From Zerene cesonia (Eukaryota; Arthropoda; Insecta; Lepidoptera; Pieridae): a DNA stretch of 64,000 nt. How positions within the stretch are numbered: position 1 is the first letter of the stretch; each line of letters begins with the position of its first letter. A model generated the notes under the pieces. The model saw only the letters and a program-made list of their open reading frames with translations, did not search any database and had not been told where the DNA came from. The translations under genes and the position numbers were made by a program. This document shows positions 34,997-50,400 of this stretch, piece after piece. Where the stretch lies: assembly GCF_012273895.1 (NCBI RefSeq), contig NC_052104.1, forward strand, positions 1,612,001-1,676,000, written 5' to 3'.

Positions 34997-36833
34997 TCCG
35001 TAACGCGATGTTTGTTACGGTGTATTACAAACGACGCGTCACGAACGCCGCGTCCAACGCTAAGAACTATGTATGTAAGAAATGATCAATATATAGCCTC
35101 GACTCGACCGCATCAACGCAACCGTGACAATAATTATAAATAACATATTTATTTATGCGCATACACTTTTTTTAACTGCGTATAATTTAAACAATATTCT
35201 AAGCCAAATCTCATCAACAGGTACAATGAATAGACACATGAGTGGTACATTTTAAGGCCTTCGTTGCTAGTCAGCGACAGGTGCAAAGTATTATGCTATA
35301 CGAATACGTTCCGACAACACGATAAATGCAAAAATACTTATCACCCGGCACAATACAAACGAATATATTCTGTAGCGAGGGCGCGCTCGAGGCGCTCCCG
35401 CCGCGGGCGACTCGTCGCACCCGCCGCTATATCGTATATCGTATATAATGCACACAAACTTTGTGCGTCACTTCGCGAGGGAGCACATCCAGCGGGCGCG
35501 GGCTAAATTCTTAAAATTCTACATTAATTTACAAAAGTCAAAGAACAAGGTTATCATGATATGATTTTATAATCTATCTGTACTTAGAAAAATTATACAG
35601 CGTCAGTAGTAAAATTTGTATGATACAAAACTTCATTTCGACACGATTATCCTAAAAGTAATAATTCAAATATACCCTTTTACATGATTTGGCTCATTTT
35701 GTAAACATTTCATTCGAGAGAGACGTATCCCTATCACAATCGCGTTAGTAACATTAAAATTAAATACAACAGCACCTATCGTTTGATATACATAATAATC
35801 ATAATAATAATAATATATAGTGAATAAAAAATATTTAAAAATTATATATAATTCCGATGGAGAGGACAAAAATAAGCGTAGATTCAACTATGCAGTGGTC
35901 CAATTTTTTTTGTAATATAAAAAGTTTTAGTAAATATCACTAAGTTATTCCGATGAGACAACTAACGCTCTACAACGAATCGCAAGAGATTGACAGATTG
36001 CACTCGGGCCTCGCCCGGGCTTGCGCCCGCAGAACTCACTATAAAGTATATAAAACCTAACGAAAACTACAATCTAAATTAGATACTGTTGACAAACGGG
36101 CAGTACGAGTGTGTCCAAATAATAAACCACTTTCCCTGAGCAAAATCTGTATCAACCTCTGTCGATGACTAGTTTCCGATGCTCCCCGACAGTCTCCGAT
36201 AACGTTACAGAACAACGAGCCCGATAGATCACAACCAAATATACGAATACAGTCAGAGGCTGGAGCGCACGCGAGCGATGCACACGTCCCCGTTAGTATG
36301 ACAATTTAACCAGTGCACGGATAAAAAGAATTAAATCTTTAAAAATTAAATCGTCACACCAAACTCCCACCCGAATACGGCGACCCTGCGATCGCACGTC
36401 ACTGCGACAATCGACCAATCAAAAGCGGCTCCTAGATACGCGACGCACACACACAAAAGTACCGTATGTATCTCTCCCCCACTCACACATTTGTACTACG
36501 CCAGTATGCTACCCGCTAATCTAATTGTGGCCGGTCGCCGTCGGTCGCCTCCCGAAAAGAAAATTTAAAACATTCCACTAAACTAAAAAATGCATCTACA
36601 GTAATAAAATTTGGATCGAAGCAGTCGGCGTTTGATGCGAATACTGAACCGTAATCTAAACTTACAGCTAAATAACTTCAATTCGTGAAATAACCATGAT
36701 TCCGTCACATTTGATAAAACCTACTTAAAACTACGCGGGGAGGAGGCCGGCGGCGAGCGGCGCTGACGACTCGTAAAGAGAAAAAACATCAAGACAATAC
36801 AAAAGTCCACTTACAAGAGATTATTAAAAAAAA
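34997..36833. repeat. Right copy of the 1.84 kb sequence
   Basis: Starts directly at the first base after the gap and runs collinear with 32151-33996. It then continues into unique sequence (ATACTAGGAAAACGGGG). This is the pattern of two contigs that overlap but were not merged. Confidence 0.95.
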
Positions 36834-39181
36834 ATACTAGGAAAACGGGGAAGGGGTTATGGGGAGGGGTAAAGGTAGTATAGGAAAGGTGTTTAAAGTC
36901 TCGCTGAGTAGTTTGTTGGTACACAAAATGCGACATTAACCTAAGTTTCGCCGCCGCCGAGCGAACGCCCGGCTTTGTTCTAAATGCCAACACCGTACCA
37001 CATGACACCACACACCACCACACACCACCGCACATAGAGTACCATCCACTAAACTACCGACGCCGGCACACGCTTCGCCGCACGATCACACGGCTGAGAA
37101 CGTACCGTGGGCTGAAGCCAGCTGGTGGAAACACACTCACCAATGAAACTCTTACGACATTATTATATAAAGAACGTCTCGAAGTAGAAAAAAAGTTTAT
37201 TTAAAATATTGACAGGGCAAATAGGTCTTTAACACTATAGTAATAGAAACCACAATCGAATTAGAATACGTTGTAATAACAGTCTCATTGGTTTTCCATA
37301 CACAACGTCATCTACGTGACACACACACATACATAGCAAAGTATTCACAGATTACCCTAACAATATACAGTGGAGGAATCCCTTTATCACTAATTGGTAA
37401 ATGGACGTCTGATATTCATTCACTTCTGTTTTATTCATTCGTTAACAAGCACATTATTATACATAAATTTCGCCTCGCGTAAGGAACTGACATCTTTTAT
37501 AACTTAAAACAGATCATTCAAACAAAACGATTAACACTTAGTCGATTTAGAATGTTAAAAATTTGTGTTGCCATACTTTACATGATAAAAATTAAAAAAA
37601 AATTGTACATAATTTGCCTCAAATAAAAATAAAATAAAAACAAAAATGCCAGTTCGATACACGACAGGCTATATGCATTATGTATATACATTCCTCAACT
37701 GTATTTTTGAAACTAAATCTCGCTACACTTTGAAAACGGTAAACGACATCAATAATAATTTAAACCGATCACTGTGAGAAAATACTTTTTTTTTTATCTA
37801 ATTGAAAACTACAATTGCACAGACAATAGTCTTAAAGCTAAATATCGATTAGAAACACTGTACTTTACTGAGCATTCAAAATAATTATCCACCCCTTCGT
37901 AATGCATACTGAAAATAATTTAATTTGTATGGTTGTTAATAACCAGAAATGTTATGTCAATAATTATATTTTTGTCATATTAAAAAAATATGTGTTTTTT
38001 ATTATTAAAACCATATGAAACATGTTAAAAAGTAATAATACTATTTTGATAATGCAGTATTATGAATACATATGTGAAAACTCAATACTCCAATATCCAA
38101 TACGAAAGAGTGTAACAACGCATGCTTTCAAAATATACTGAAACGCGCCTTCACTTGTCCCTTTACTGAAATATTTAAGCGAAAGATTTGTCAAAATTAA
38201 ACTTGGACGTAGCCGAAATCTGTGTTGAATTTGCAAGGTAAGAAAACCGGTGGCGAAGAAATTAAGTACCTACTATACTTATATTTAATATATTTTAGCT
38301 ATAAATACGCAGAACAATTGAATGTCACTTGCTATTAAGGTATATAAAAGAAAGCACAAAATAACGAAATACATTTCAAATTTTCATAGAAACTTTTCTT
38401 GCAAATAAATGATCTGTGCCATTAAAGGATGCAATCATAAACGGCGGTAAACGCTCGTTGTCTCGCTCACTCCACTGCATTCGACAACAAGCTATCCCGC
38501 TTGCACATACTAACTGTGCCAATTTATGATTATATACTTCAATAGTCATTGACAAAGAGGTTATTATACAATTGAATAGAAACAGTTACAATCTCGCTAA
38601 GTACTTCACACAGGTTCCGTTACAAATTCGTTTGTTCTTTTTACCATTCTACGTCCGTTGTTACGTTACAGATTCAATGTCAAATGACATTGAGGGTCAC
38701 TGGTGATGTTTACGAGAGTGAATTAGAATCTTATTGCACAATTTGTAAAATGATGATGGATTTTCACACATATTTATAATTATAACATGACTTATTGATT
38801 TTAGAATATGGCAGTAAATGTAAAAATTGTCAAAAGATCTAAACGAATTTCAATCGAATTACACATCCACCATTTATCTGAAAACTATTACCGTGAGGCT
38901 AAAATACAAAACAAATAAAAACACTCCCAATACATAAACCCAGAAACCCTCAATCTCAATCAGCAATCACGTCACCATACAGCTGTGCTACCATTTGGAC
39001 TCGCTTGCATCTCGATCCGATCCGCTGCTCGAATCCCTGCATCACTTGCTGCTAGACACTTGATGGTATCTCAGGTCCTGCTTCGCTCGTGGCGCCTGTG
39101 GTCGTGGTAGTCGACGGCGTGGCGGTGGTATTGGTGTTGGTGGTGGTGATGTTGGTGGTGGGGCTGGCGGCGTGACGCGTG

Positions 39182-41449
39182 CTACCTGCGCCCGATCAGT
39201 CCGTTCGAGTTCGCGCTCGATGTGGGGCACATCTCCAGCTCCACTAGTAGGGGGAAGTGATCTGCGAACGAATTGGGTGAGTGAGATTCATGTTGAATTT
39301 GTCCGGCTTGAAGTGTGTTACTTGTAACGTGTGTTTCTTCACTATTTAACTTATACGAAACCCATTTTTTTCTGTCTTAAAACTATCGAATCCGTTACTT
39401 TAAATCCTATTATGATTAAATGTATTAATTCAACACAACTTGCAAATTTGGTCCTTCGAATCTAACGAGAAATCACCACATTATTTTTCTATCATAATAT
39501 AAGTCTCCTTGCGATCACTACTCGCTATAAATATTGTCAATTTACAAATGTCTCCAAATTGCTGTAGAGAGATCATTTATCATTAATTTATACTTTACCC
39601 TAAAACTATTGAGCATTAAATAAAAATACAAAGCGATGTACAATAAATAGTCTAATAGTCGTCCATCAATCATTCATTCACTATCATTCATTTGTTCATT
39701 CATTGAGCCGATAACCCACCGGAGGGTATGTGCGGGTGCGGACAGCCGACCACCTTGTGCTCGCGGAACCACTCCTGCGACAGCGGCCCCAGCAGACCCA
39801 GCGGCGTCATAGACTGTTTGCTGTAGAATATATAATCTATGATACCCTTGAAGTCGAACCTGTAAACAGACAATGGTCAAATTATAGCAAGCAACGTGTA
39901 ATGTGAAAAAAAATCATTTAAAAGCCAATCTCGACAGAATTATAAAAAAAATATACATATATAAGTTACAGATGAATAATAAAGATTAAAGAAAGAGTCA
40001 TAAGTATATAAACAGCAGTTGGCTTGCACTTGTACTCTCAAATATAAAAAAAAAAAAAATTGGTAGACATTTGAGCAGGAATTAATGTGTTCATTTCTCC
40101 ACATATTCTAGTGCGCGTAGAGCACGCAGCTAGATATTATGTATGTTCATTCGTCGTATACGTAATAAAGCTGTACCTTTATAATTGCATATTTAAACGT
40201 TCCTTGTATCTGTTCTCTGTATCTCATCTGTTCTTGCAACATAGTAGTCTAAATTGTTTTTAAAATTACACTCTACAATGGCAATATGAAAGTCGGGTAA
40301 TTGCCTGCCTCGTGTACGCAATCGAGCGAAAGATCACGGCAAATAAATCAATAAATTTAATTAATAATTTATTTATTTCATCATTCATGGTCATCGTCGG
40401 TTATGGTGGTGGTACCTGATGGTAAGCACTACCACCGCCCGTGAACATTTTGAGAAGCGAAAGGTCGATTGCAGACCTTACGCCTCTACAAAAGGATCGC
40501 CGACTTCAAACTGGAAATGTATTGAGAAAGGATTGTCGAGAGGATTAAAAGAAACGAGTGGGAAGGGTAAGGGAAAGGTTATGGGTCTCGTGATTGTCGG
40601 CACTCACGTGTAGTTGGTGTACGGCATGATGTCCTCGCTGTAGGCGGAGGCGAGCTTGAAGTTGTGCGTGAACTCGTGCTCGGAGCCGGGCATGCGGCGC
40701 AGCGACGTCGCGTAGCCGAGCTCCTTGAAGTCGCGGTGGTCCGCGGACACGCGCCCCGACGAGAGGAACTCCACCACGCCTGGAGGCGGAGGAGGTGGTT
40801 TTACGCTTCAAGTCACTCGCAAATAACTATGTTATTAACTAACGCACCAAAACATTGAATAATTATCTTATATATTAAGATCAATTAATTGCTTAGTTCG
40901 TTAGTCTCGCTAAAACTCGAGAGTGGCTGGGCCGATTTGGATAATTTTGGTTTCGATGCATTCACAATAGTCCAGGGAAGGTTTAAAAGGTAAAAAATAC
41001 GGGTAAATGTTTCGAAAAAAGGTCAATGACGTTGCGAAGTTCGCCGGGTCAGCTATGTATCAATAAAAATTTCAGCCGTCTTCAGTTATCAGAGCTGGAT
41101 TTAAATTAAACGGGACAACAGGGAGGCACCAGCTTGAAATAAATACAGAATCACTATTCACTATGGTTTCACACAGTATAGCATTCTAAGGTAACCAAGA
41201 AAAAAAAATGAAAAATACAGTCGTTTTAAGAACCTCCTCTTTTTTTAAGTCTATTTAAAATTAACCTTAAGGCAAATAGAGTAAACAAGACGCTAAGTAT
41301 GAACTGAAATTTTCATGGTCTGTATCAAATTAAAATCAATGTAAAATTAAATTAATCGAATTTCTCCTTGGACTTAATTATGAGGACACCGAGAATCTAC
41401 TTAACGCCACTAGAAATATATAACTATCATATATGCTGCTATGACACTC

Positions 41450-41497
<48 letters not shown>

Positions 41498-44400
41498 TTT
41501 TGTACGTTTTGTCACTTGCATAGTATAAAGTATGTACATTCAAAACAATAATATGTATGTCTCAATGTATGGACGGACGAATGAACCCTGTAACACAGGT
41601 TTTAACCTAGCACAGGGATCATTAGTATAAAAAAATTGATGCTATGAAACTCTAATGTACCTACATAATTCATGAAATGTCTGCAGTGTATTTCTCTTTA
41701 TGGTTCAAATAAACTTATTTTTATTTATTTATTTTTATTTATCAAGTTCACGTCACGACATAATCTAAGTAACTTCACGTTGATGTTATCGGAAATTGAA
41801 CCTTACCACTATCGGGCAGAGAGTTGAAGTCCCCGCACAGCAGCAGCTGGACGTTGTCCTTCTGTCCCGTGAGGCGCAACGTCCTCGCCGAGTCGTCCAG
41901 TATGGAGCGAAGTTCGTTGCTGAGCATCATCGTCTGTATCAACTTCACGTCGCAGAACTCGGGGTCCCAGTGTATGTGCGCCGTGCACACCAGTATCGGC
42001 TGGGCCACCGCTGACGTCTCCGTTGGGAGACCTGTGAAGTTGACTGGATGAGAGATATTTTAACTGTCTCGAGCACCAGCGATTGGATGGTTTTATTGAA
42101 AAAAAAAAAACAAAATTTTAAAGATTTTATGCGTAAAACGTGCTGATTGGATGAATATATTTTTCAAATGAAGCTCGATTATATTAATTATATTGAAAAA
42201 ATGATTTTGTTTTCTTATTTATTTATTTCTCTATTTCTCCACATAAGTACCAAATGTAAATTTAACCTAGGTAAAATTACAACAAATAACAGTCTATTCG
42301 ATAAATGACAACTTCTTCCAGGCAAACGGATTTATTATTAGCTAATTAATCATTTTAAATAAAATTACAAGTGATAGATATTTGAACCGTAAATAAATTT
42401 AAACAAACGATTAGAATCTAAACGTAGAAATTAAACGTGTAATTTAGAAATCCTAAATATAGCAACGGACATTTAAATTAATGGACATTTCCATTACCCC
42501 CACAGCTGAAAGATTCAATAACATTAATAATCGTTAATGTTACGTTAAAAAAAAAGTTATTCTCTGAGACTAGACCTCACTAGCGAATGTTTAAAATCTA
42601 CAAAGAAGTATGTATATAATAAAAAGCAACATTACAATTCTCACCATTTTCCCACGCAGCCTCCTTCGTCTTCAGCAGCGCCGCGAGCCCAATGTTGTCC
42701 TTCGGCATCACACGGTTCAGCATGTTGTCTGAGCCCTCGCTGTTCGCCATCGCCAGCTGGTTGAATTCTATTAGGTGCTCCTTGACTAGCGCGAACCTGC
42801 GGCGGGAGAAGGGGATTTGAGCTTTATGTGTATGTGTAATAAGGGGTATTGTTATATGAATGGGAATATATAAATTCTATTAGGTTCTAGCTTGACGCTA
42901 CATAAAAAAAAAAAGTTAATTCAGTCTCTTCCCGGCTCTTAAGCTGTTTCTACGTTAAATTTCATGCAAATCAGTTCAGTGGTTAAGGCGTGATGAAGAA
43001 GAAACAGATAGAGACAGACACAGTTATTTTAACATCCTACTAACATTATAAATGCGAAAGTTTGTAATGATGTGTGTGTCTGTTTGTTGCTCTTTCACGC
43101 AACAACTACTGTACCGATTGCAATGAAATTTGGTACGTAGACAGCTGAACAACTGGAATAACATATATTCAACTTTTTATCCCGGTATTCCTACGGGATA
43201 AGGACTTACGTGGGTGAAACCGCGGGGCGCAGCTATTTTATAATATAAGTAGGGATTGTGCATACTTGGCAGATCTAAAGAAGATGGCGCAACCGTCGAC
43301 GTATTTCCTCTCGGACTCGGACATTGTCTTCGCGCGGGACTTGGGTGAGAATATGCCGTCGTAGCCGTCCTGCTTCAACTCCGGTAAGAAGAAATTGTAG
43401 AACTGATCCGTTTCCACCTCCTGCAAATGATTGAACATTATCATTAGTTTCTATACACGTACCAGCTAGCACTAGCACTAGCACGCCCTGGATTACAAAC
43501 TACACATAGTGTGTAGATTTGATTATAATCGGTTGAGTAGATTTGAAGTCCATCGCGGACAAACAATGTGATACGTAATTAATATACATATATTAAGATA
43601 TTCTAAAAAAATCTAGATGATATGATTTAGAAATTTTCGATTCTCTGTATCAAAATCTTAACTATACGTCAATATTAAAACGAAAAATGAATACTTATTG
43701 AGATCACAAAATAAGGCAACATCCCTTTAGAACATTAACGTAACGTTGTCGTTGTTTTTGCGATCAATATAATATGAATTTTTAAGGAATCACTAGACCA
43801 TCAAATTTATTTTTCGAACATATTATTCACGGCCAAATAAAACGAAAACTATCGAAGAAATATTTGATGAAAGCTCAATCATATTAAAAATATATATACA
43901 CCAACGAGCTCTGCCCGTACAGCGTTGAAAGTAATTAAAATTTCATACAAGTTGAAACCCATTACCCGCTCGCTCCCAAATGTACCAAACGAAATTTCCG
44001 AGCGCGATTATCCTGCGTAATATCAAGAGGGCCGTGCACAAAGGTGGGGCTGAACATGGCCCTGACATTGACGTATTACATAATGGCAAACAATTGCTGG
44101 CGCAACGACCTTTACGCCGCGCTGTGCGACGGAAGAAAATCACTAAACGTGAATACTGATCGCCTCACAATACCCGTATATAGAATTGAATGCCACTTTG
44201 TCGTTGGGACAAACACTAATAGATAACGGATCGCAAATAGGCCTCTCCGAATTCATAGCGCGCACGGATATAGCTATTGTAGTGGTATATTTATAGACGA
44301 TAGTTTTCGCTTTATAATATTTGATAGCATTGGCTAAACTATAACAATACAGCTATAAAAAACTCATCAGAACTCATGGGTGGCCATGGCAAATACGAGT

Positions 44401-47400
44401 AGATTGCTTTGCTTTTCACGGGCAATAACCGTCAACAAACAACTTTCTAGCAAAAAATGGGTATGCGGATCTGTTTCTTGCGAACGTTTTGAACGGTTAA
44501 CAATATAGATTTTTGTGTGAAATTATTGTTCTAAACATGACAACAATACATTTTGATGGAAAAAAAATTACAAAAAATATTAGACCGTTTCGAATGCACG
44601 GAATAAATATCTGTTACAGTTATCTTATACTTACCTTTATGTTACAATAATTTACCTCAATATAATTTTTGACCAATATTTAGAACTGTTAAAGGATTAC
44701 TCTAACACACTCTAAACAATCCCAGTACCTATCTTTACATAGCTTGTTACGAGGAAAAACACACCAAACGAAACTTGCCTGTAAGCTGATGATGTCCGCC
44801 GAATAGTGTCGTATCTCGTCGAGGATCCCTTTTTTCCTGTAGTCCCACTCGAGCGCCCAGCTCGGGCAGTAGCCGTACATCTGTCTCGTCGCGTATTTGT
44901 CGCACAACACGTTGTAACACATCACCGTGAATATACCTGCAAGAGGCGCTCGAGAATATTAATCATGGAACAGTAACTGGACCATTTCTGTTTATTAAAT
45001 ATTTTTTTTAAAAGAGTAATTGTCATCCTATATGCTTTTTAGAGAACCCAAAACAAATTTATAATTGTTTTTTATTATGTGCATCAATCACAAAAAAAGA
45101 CTTCGTAGATTTAAACACAACTTTATATGGTGAAAGACCAATACTCGATGAGTTTGCGTTATTCTAAAGGTCTTTAAAAATGAAAAAGAGGTTTCCAAGT
45201 AGGTTTTCCTAAAGCCATAAAAATATGTGTCGTCCAAAAATGTCCAACTGTCTTTCATAAAATTTTTGTGGTTGCATATTATTAACTTTGAAAGTGTTTA
45301 TGTCAAGCATACCGATTCAATCAGTACATCATCTTATACAGTGTTTACACTAACGACAATCTCACTACTATTTAATCGAATAAAAGGAATACAATTTCCT
45401 TCCACATTAATAAACGGCGCAAGCCCAAAGACATGACAGTCGTGACAGGTGATAATCTCATCCACATTAAACGCTTCAGATCATACAATTTCCACGCAAG
45501 TTAATAGGAAATGAGGTATTCGTCAAGCAGCCCGCTGTTCAAGTAGTAGCCCGCTGGCGGGTCGTGCGACGTGTATTACAAAGCTGACGAGGGGATGATT
45601 AGCTAAACGGTAACGGGTGCAAAACGGGAGAGTTTGCGAAATTGCCCATTATGGTAACAGCGAATGGAGTCATCACGGAGCCTGCCTGTTAGGCATTACA
45701 ACGACCTGGGAGAATGTATTCAAATTGTATGTGGGCGGGAGTGAACTGGTCCGCTTTATCTTCGAGTACGATAATATAGTTTTAATGTATTGAACTTTAT
45801 TGCTTTGTAGGCGATATTATGACCACGTCGTCGTTCTTTTGGTTTGGAAGTGTGAAATAGTCATCTTAAAGGAATAAAATTCATAGTTTATCGTGTATAA
45901 TAATATCGACAACAAATGCGAAGTTTCTTATATAATATTCCCTTTTATAGATCTGCCACAATTCGTCGGTTTGTTTATTTCCTCCCAAAGTCATAAATAT
46001 CATAAATGCGGTGAAAACGCCACTCAGGATGTGAATTTATGCATGTGTCACAAGACTGTCAATTTAATGTGTCTCCATCGAAAGGAGAACCACGACCGTG
46101 CTCTCTCACGATCCGTCCGTTTCAGATTTACGCTTTAGCGCTCGCATCCATCTCATTATTGGAGCCAAATAACTCGGATAATCTCGATTCTCGCTTCGAC
46201 ACTGCCTTGTCCAAATGTCAACATCGTGGAAGACCAGTCAGTATAATTATCACGACTGCATCTTACGAGAATCATAAAATAGCCTTTCTCATATGAGAAT
46301 AAGAAAACGGAAATCTAATCTAACTTGTTAAAATAAGTATCAACATAGAGACACGAGAATTTTATAGATATAAGAAGATAATGTAATACTGGTGGGTAAT
46401 ATAAACAATATCAAGTACCTAAGACGTTTTAGTTGCGGATTGAATAGATAAAAAACACAACAGCAGCCATTAGGTACAACAGTCATACAATTCTCAGAAA
46501 ACACAAAAAAAACGATCTTGACACGGCGAAGGACGTTTCGCGAGCGCGCGTTTCGCGGACTACAATAAAAACGGCTAGAAGCGCCCACGCCCATGCTAAA
46601 CAGCAACGGGCGAGCTTCACCTGGCGACACGGCCGAGCCCGGCTGATCGATACGACCACAGCACGTGCTTCGACCGCGTCCATTGTATGCCCGATGCGTC
46701 CGCACAAGACGCGGCGCACATGCCAAGAGCCGCTAAACAATACCCGCATCGGTAATCGCCCGTGTATAAGGAACTACGGGGCGAAACGAAAGCCCAGCGC
46801 CGACACAATAATAAATGTTAATGTTGAACATGTGGACGCGTGTCTTCATTTCAAATAAATCGTCGATGATGAAATTGTACGTGCCCGATCGACAAACAAT
46901 GGTAAAGGTGACACTGAATCACGAAAACACGCAATGCAATGTTTGCTGACAAAAACGATACTCCTACTGCGCTAAGAGTTGTTCGTATTGAATTCGAATT
47001 GTCCGCGGACATATTCCGCGAATTGCGATTAAACCGTTATTAGCATGATGTCGTGGTAATTACGCCGATATCGATATAATTCGTGACCGCTTCTGAATAG
47101 ATTTTTTTATGGATCGGCCGCGTCTCATTAAAATTGATATAAGCCTACGTCCGCTATTCGAATTGGCATTATAAAGAAGTCCTTAGACCAAGTTAGGTCA
47201 TAGATCGCAGTGTTGCACTATGAATAGGTGCTAACAAGACGTTAGTTGGTAAAAAAGAGAAATGTTAAGCTTCTTATAGCGCATTCCTACTTGCATATTT
47301 ATTTACCTGTGATTCTTCTTATTGATGTATCAAACGATATTAAAGATTTACAATGCGGCGGATATATTATGTAAAAAAATAAGATTGATTCTTATATTAG

Positions 47401-50400
47401 TTGGGGTCAAATGTAATGTTTTAATTGTTGTTGTTAATATTTGTAATTCTATCCTACTAATATTATAAATGCGAAAGTTTGTAAGGGTGTGTGTGTATTT
47501 GTTACTCTTTCACGCAAAAAGGAATGTATAAACAATGGAATTTAAGGTCCAATAACATTGAATTGTGATAATGAAATAAATTAAAAAAAATTAAGGTGTG
47601 CAAGTTGTAGAACCCTTTTTATTACTCATTATAATTGTATTTATAATCGCAAGCAAAATAATAAAAATGGGTATCATTTGTATCATCGTTTATAATAATG
47701 GACAAACAGAAAAAAACAAACGACAATGATACATGAAGGTCGTTTAAAAGACACGTATAAGTTAAAACAATTGGAATACGAGAACGAATTATTATGAACT
47801 GCTGTAATTTGCATAATGGCAGCTGTAATTTTCAGGCGGGCCATTATGTCGGCCATAACATACGGCAAAAGTTGTATGGGACCTAACATATGTTTTCTAG
47901 GAGAAAATAACTTATTTATACGCTAGCTCCGCTAGCCAGTACGGAGCTTGAAGGCCTCTAATTATGCAGTTCATATCGATTCAAGAAACGTTGCGAGTTT
48001 TTCACATTTAACGAACATTATTGTTGACCCATAAAGTGAATGCAGAAAGCTTGAACAACTTCCTCGATTTAAGAAATAAGTACACAATATTTTTTTTTTA
48101 GCAGAAGAATAAAGAGTTAAAATTCTCTATCGACGATTATAAAAGCCTTAGATATTTAGTAATTCCTATAAATGGAGGGTAAAGGACTAAATGCATGTAT
48201 GTTTGTAATATTTTCACGCAAAAAGCACTGGAACGATTTCAAATTCTTTCACTTTGTAAAGCTGCAACATCACTGAGCGACATAGGCTATATATGTATCA
48301 CGGACGTAGCTGGAGCGAATTTAAATTGAGCCCCTTCACTCGTACCATAAAGATGTTATCCAATAAATACCAAAAGATGCTTCAAACGATTTTCAATAAC
48401 GTAAGGCTAAGTATCCCACATTGCGATCGTGACCCAATTAGTGAAAGACATGTTACACCCACTAGAAATAAAACAGTAAAACACACAATGCGGCCGATGC
48501 AAATAAAAAGTGTACACACACACATCAGAAGTGGGAAAATATATTCAAATCCCACGTCTAAACGGATGAGTCATCATAAATCTAATATAACGATAGCCGT
48601 GGGTAACAGCTGCATTATTAAACACAACAAATGACATACAAGCAGTCAAGTCGAAACGAGAGCGTGTATGAAGCTCATCTGAATATAATAGCCGAGAGAC
48701 AAGCTAGCGTTATCATTGTCATCCGCCACCTATAATCATGTATTCAGATTCTGACAAACTGTTTTATTTGTGTTCGCTGTCTTCAAGAAATTACATCGGA
48801 TGGTCCAAGGAATTCAACACAGGAATATAATATATACGTACGTTTTTCTCTTCACATCGATCTTATTGAAAAAAATCTAAACCATAATATTTCTTTTCTT
48901 TCTCATAGGCGCATACATAGGAACACTTGAATCATTTCATGAAATTCGTTATAAAAATATAAATATTGTCCTTGAAAGAACTGTATCTTTCTTTCAAAAT
49001 ACATTTTTACAAATATTTATATATTATTTAAACACATTTTCATAAACATTATATAAGTTCTTCTTTACTCACAAACAAGGACTTTTTGCAATATAACCGC
49101 ATACGCCGGTTGTATTCCAAAACAAAATAAACAAAGAGTTTAAGTAGAAGAATTTGACCATTCGCAAAAAATACGCCTTTGATACAAACTACTTGAATAT
49201 ACCTACTCGGGGACCCTTTATTTCAATTTATCTTGTACATGTGTCTGTCATAAACAATTATAAACATCCATATCAGATGAGTCGAAATATCTCATGATCT
49301 AACCACAACTTTTTATATTTAGGTTTGAAAGATTGAATTACCTACACTTAGGTATAAAAGTACTTCAATTGATTGAGGAATATGATGATACGCAATATCA
49401 ATATAGTTCCAAGAGTCGTAAGAATGATGACAGACGAAATACGTTTTTGAAAAAGTCGATACTCCCGTATTGGACATATTATATGGAATAAGAAAACTCG
49501 AACCGATTTGAGCGTTGGACTTTTATTTATGCACACCGATACAATTTCACATTTTTCAAGGTATACGAGACTAACTTGTCTCGCATTCAGATGTTTCTGA
49601 CATATCCGTTTACGATCAAGGGGAATAAAATATTTACTCCTATAAAAGACAGACGCAGACAGGCTCGCTATATTTGCATGTTAATACAGGTACGTTTTTG
49701 AAAGGACGTTTTCAAGCAATTTTTTTTATTTAGTTTTTCTGGAAATACTCTTTTTTTTTTGCAGAGAAACAGAGAGAAAATTCAAATGTTTACGACTTTG
49801 TAACGACTAGGAAATATCACACAATGAAAAAAAAAAAAAATGCAGCATTCCAACAACATCTTAAGGCTGTTCTCCATCAAATACCAACTCACGGTATTAG
49901 TTACAGACAATATAAATTCAATAAAAAATGAACAGATTCACCTTGGAGATAGATTTTGTTATCGGTGCCAACAATCAAAGATTTCGGCTCAACGGGCGTG
50001 ACGCGCTTGCCACATGTGAGTTTGGCGTGACATTATTGGATTTTCTTGGGGGAATTTTTAAACATTGCCAACTACCGCTTAGTGACGTTGTTATTGTTCA
50101 TTTGCGTACACGTTATATATCGGCGTGAGCTTAGAGACAGACTAGCGCCAAGTGGTGACGTGTTTGATTTTCAGAATAAATGGAAACGGTGTGAAAATAG
50201 CAAACATTCAAGCACGTAAAAAAACGGACAGATTTTAGCCTTATGCGATCAGTTTCACATAGTTCCGATTTTGACGACATAGATCCGTGAATAGATAAAT
50301 AGAAGCTAGGAGCTCGTTAAAAAGATTCTAATATAAATATGGCCATATTTTTCACAGTATAAATGACCGTTTTATGATTTCAAATACATTTTCATATAAA

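Larger units (their letters stand above)
30019..39181. other. Region between mRpS24 and the twin stop codon; probable long twin 3' UTR plus intergenic DNA
   Basis: No exon supported over 9 kb. It contains a CA-rich tract (30437-30486), an overlapping contig end on both sides of a 1000-N gap, and two minus-strand TGTAAATA motifs (near 31562 and 31714) that fit Pumilio sites. I recognise no transposon here. Unique sequence directly downstream of twin on its strand suggests an extended 3' UTR, but its end cannot be placed. Confidence 0.4.

Noticed and set aside
39042..39230. Pro/Arg-rich minus-strand frame at the twin 3' end
   Set aside because: It overlaps the last twin exon in another frame and continues into a GGTGGT-rich 3' UTR stretch; the Pro bias comes from that composition.
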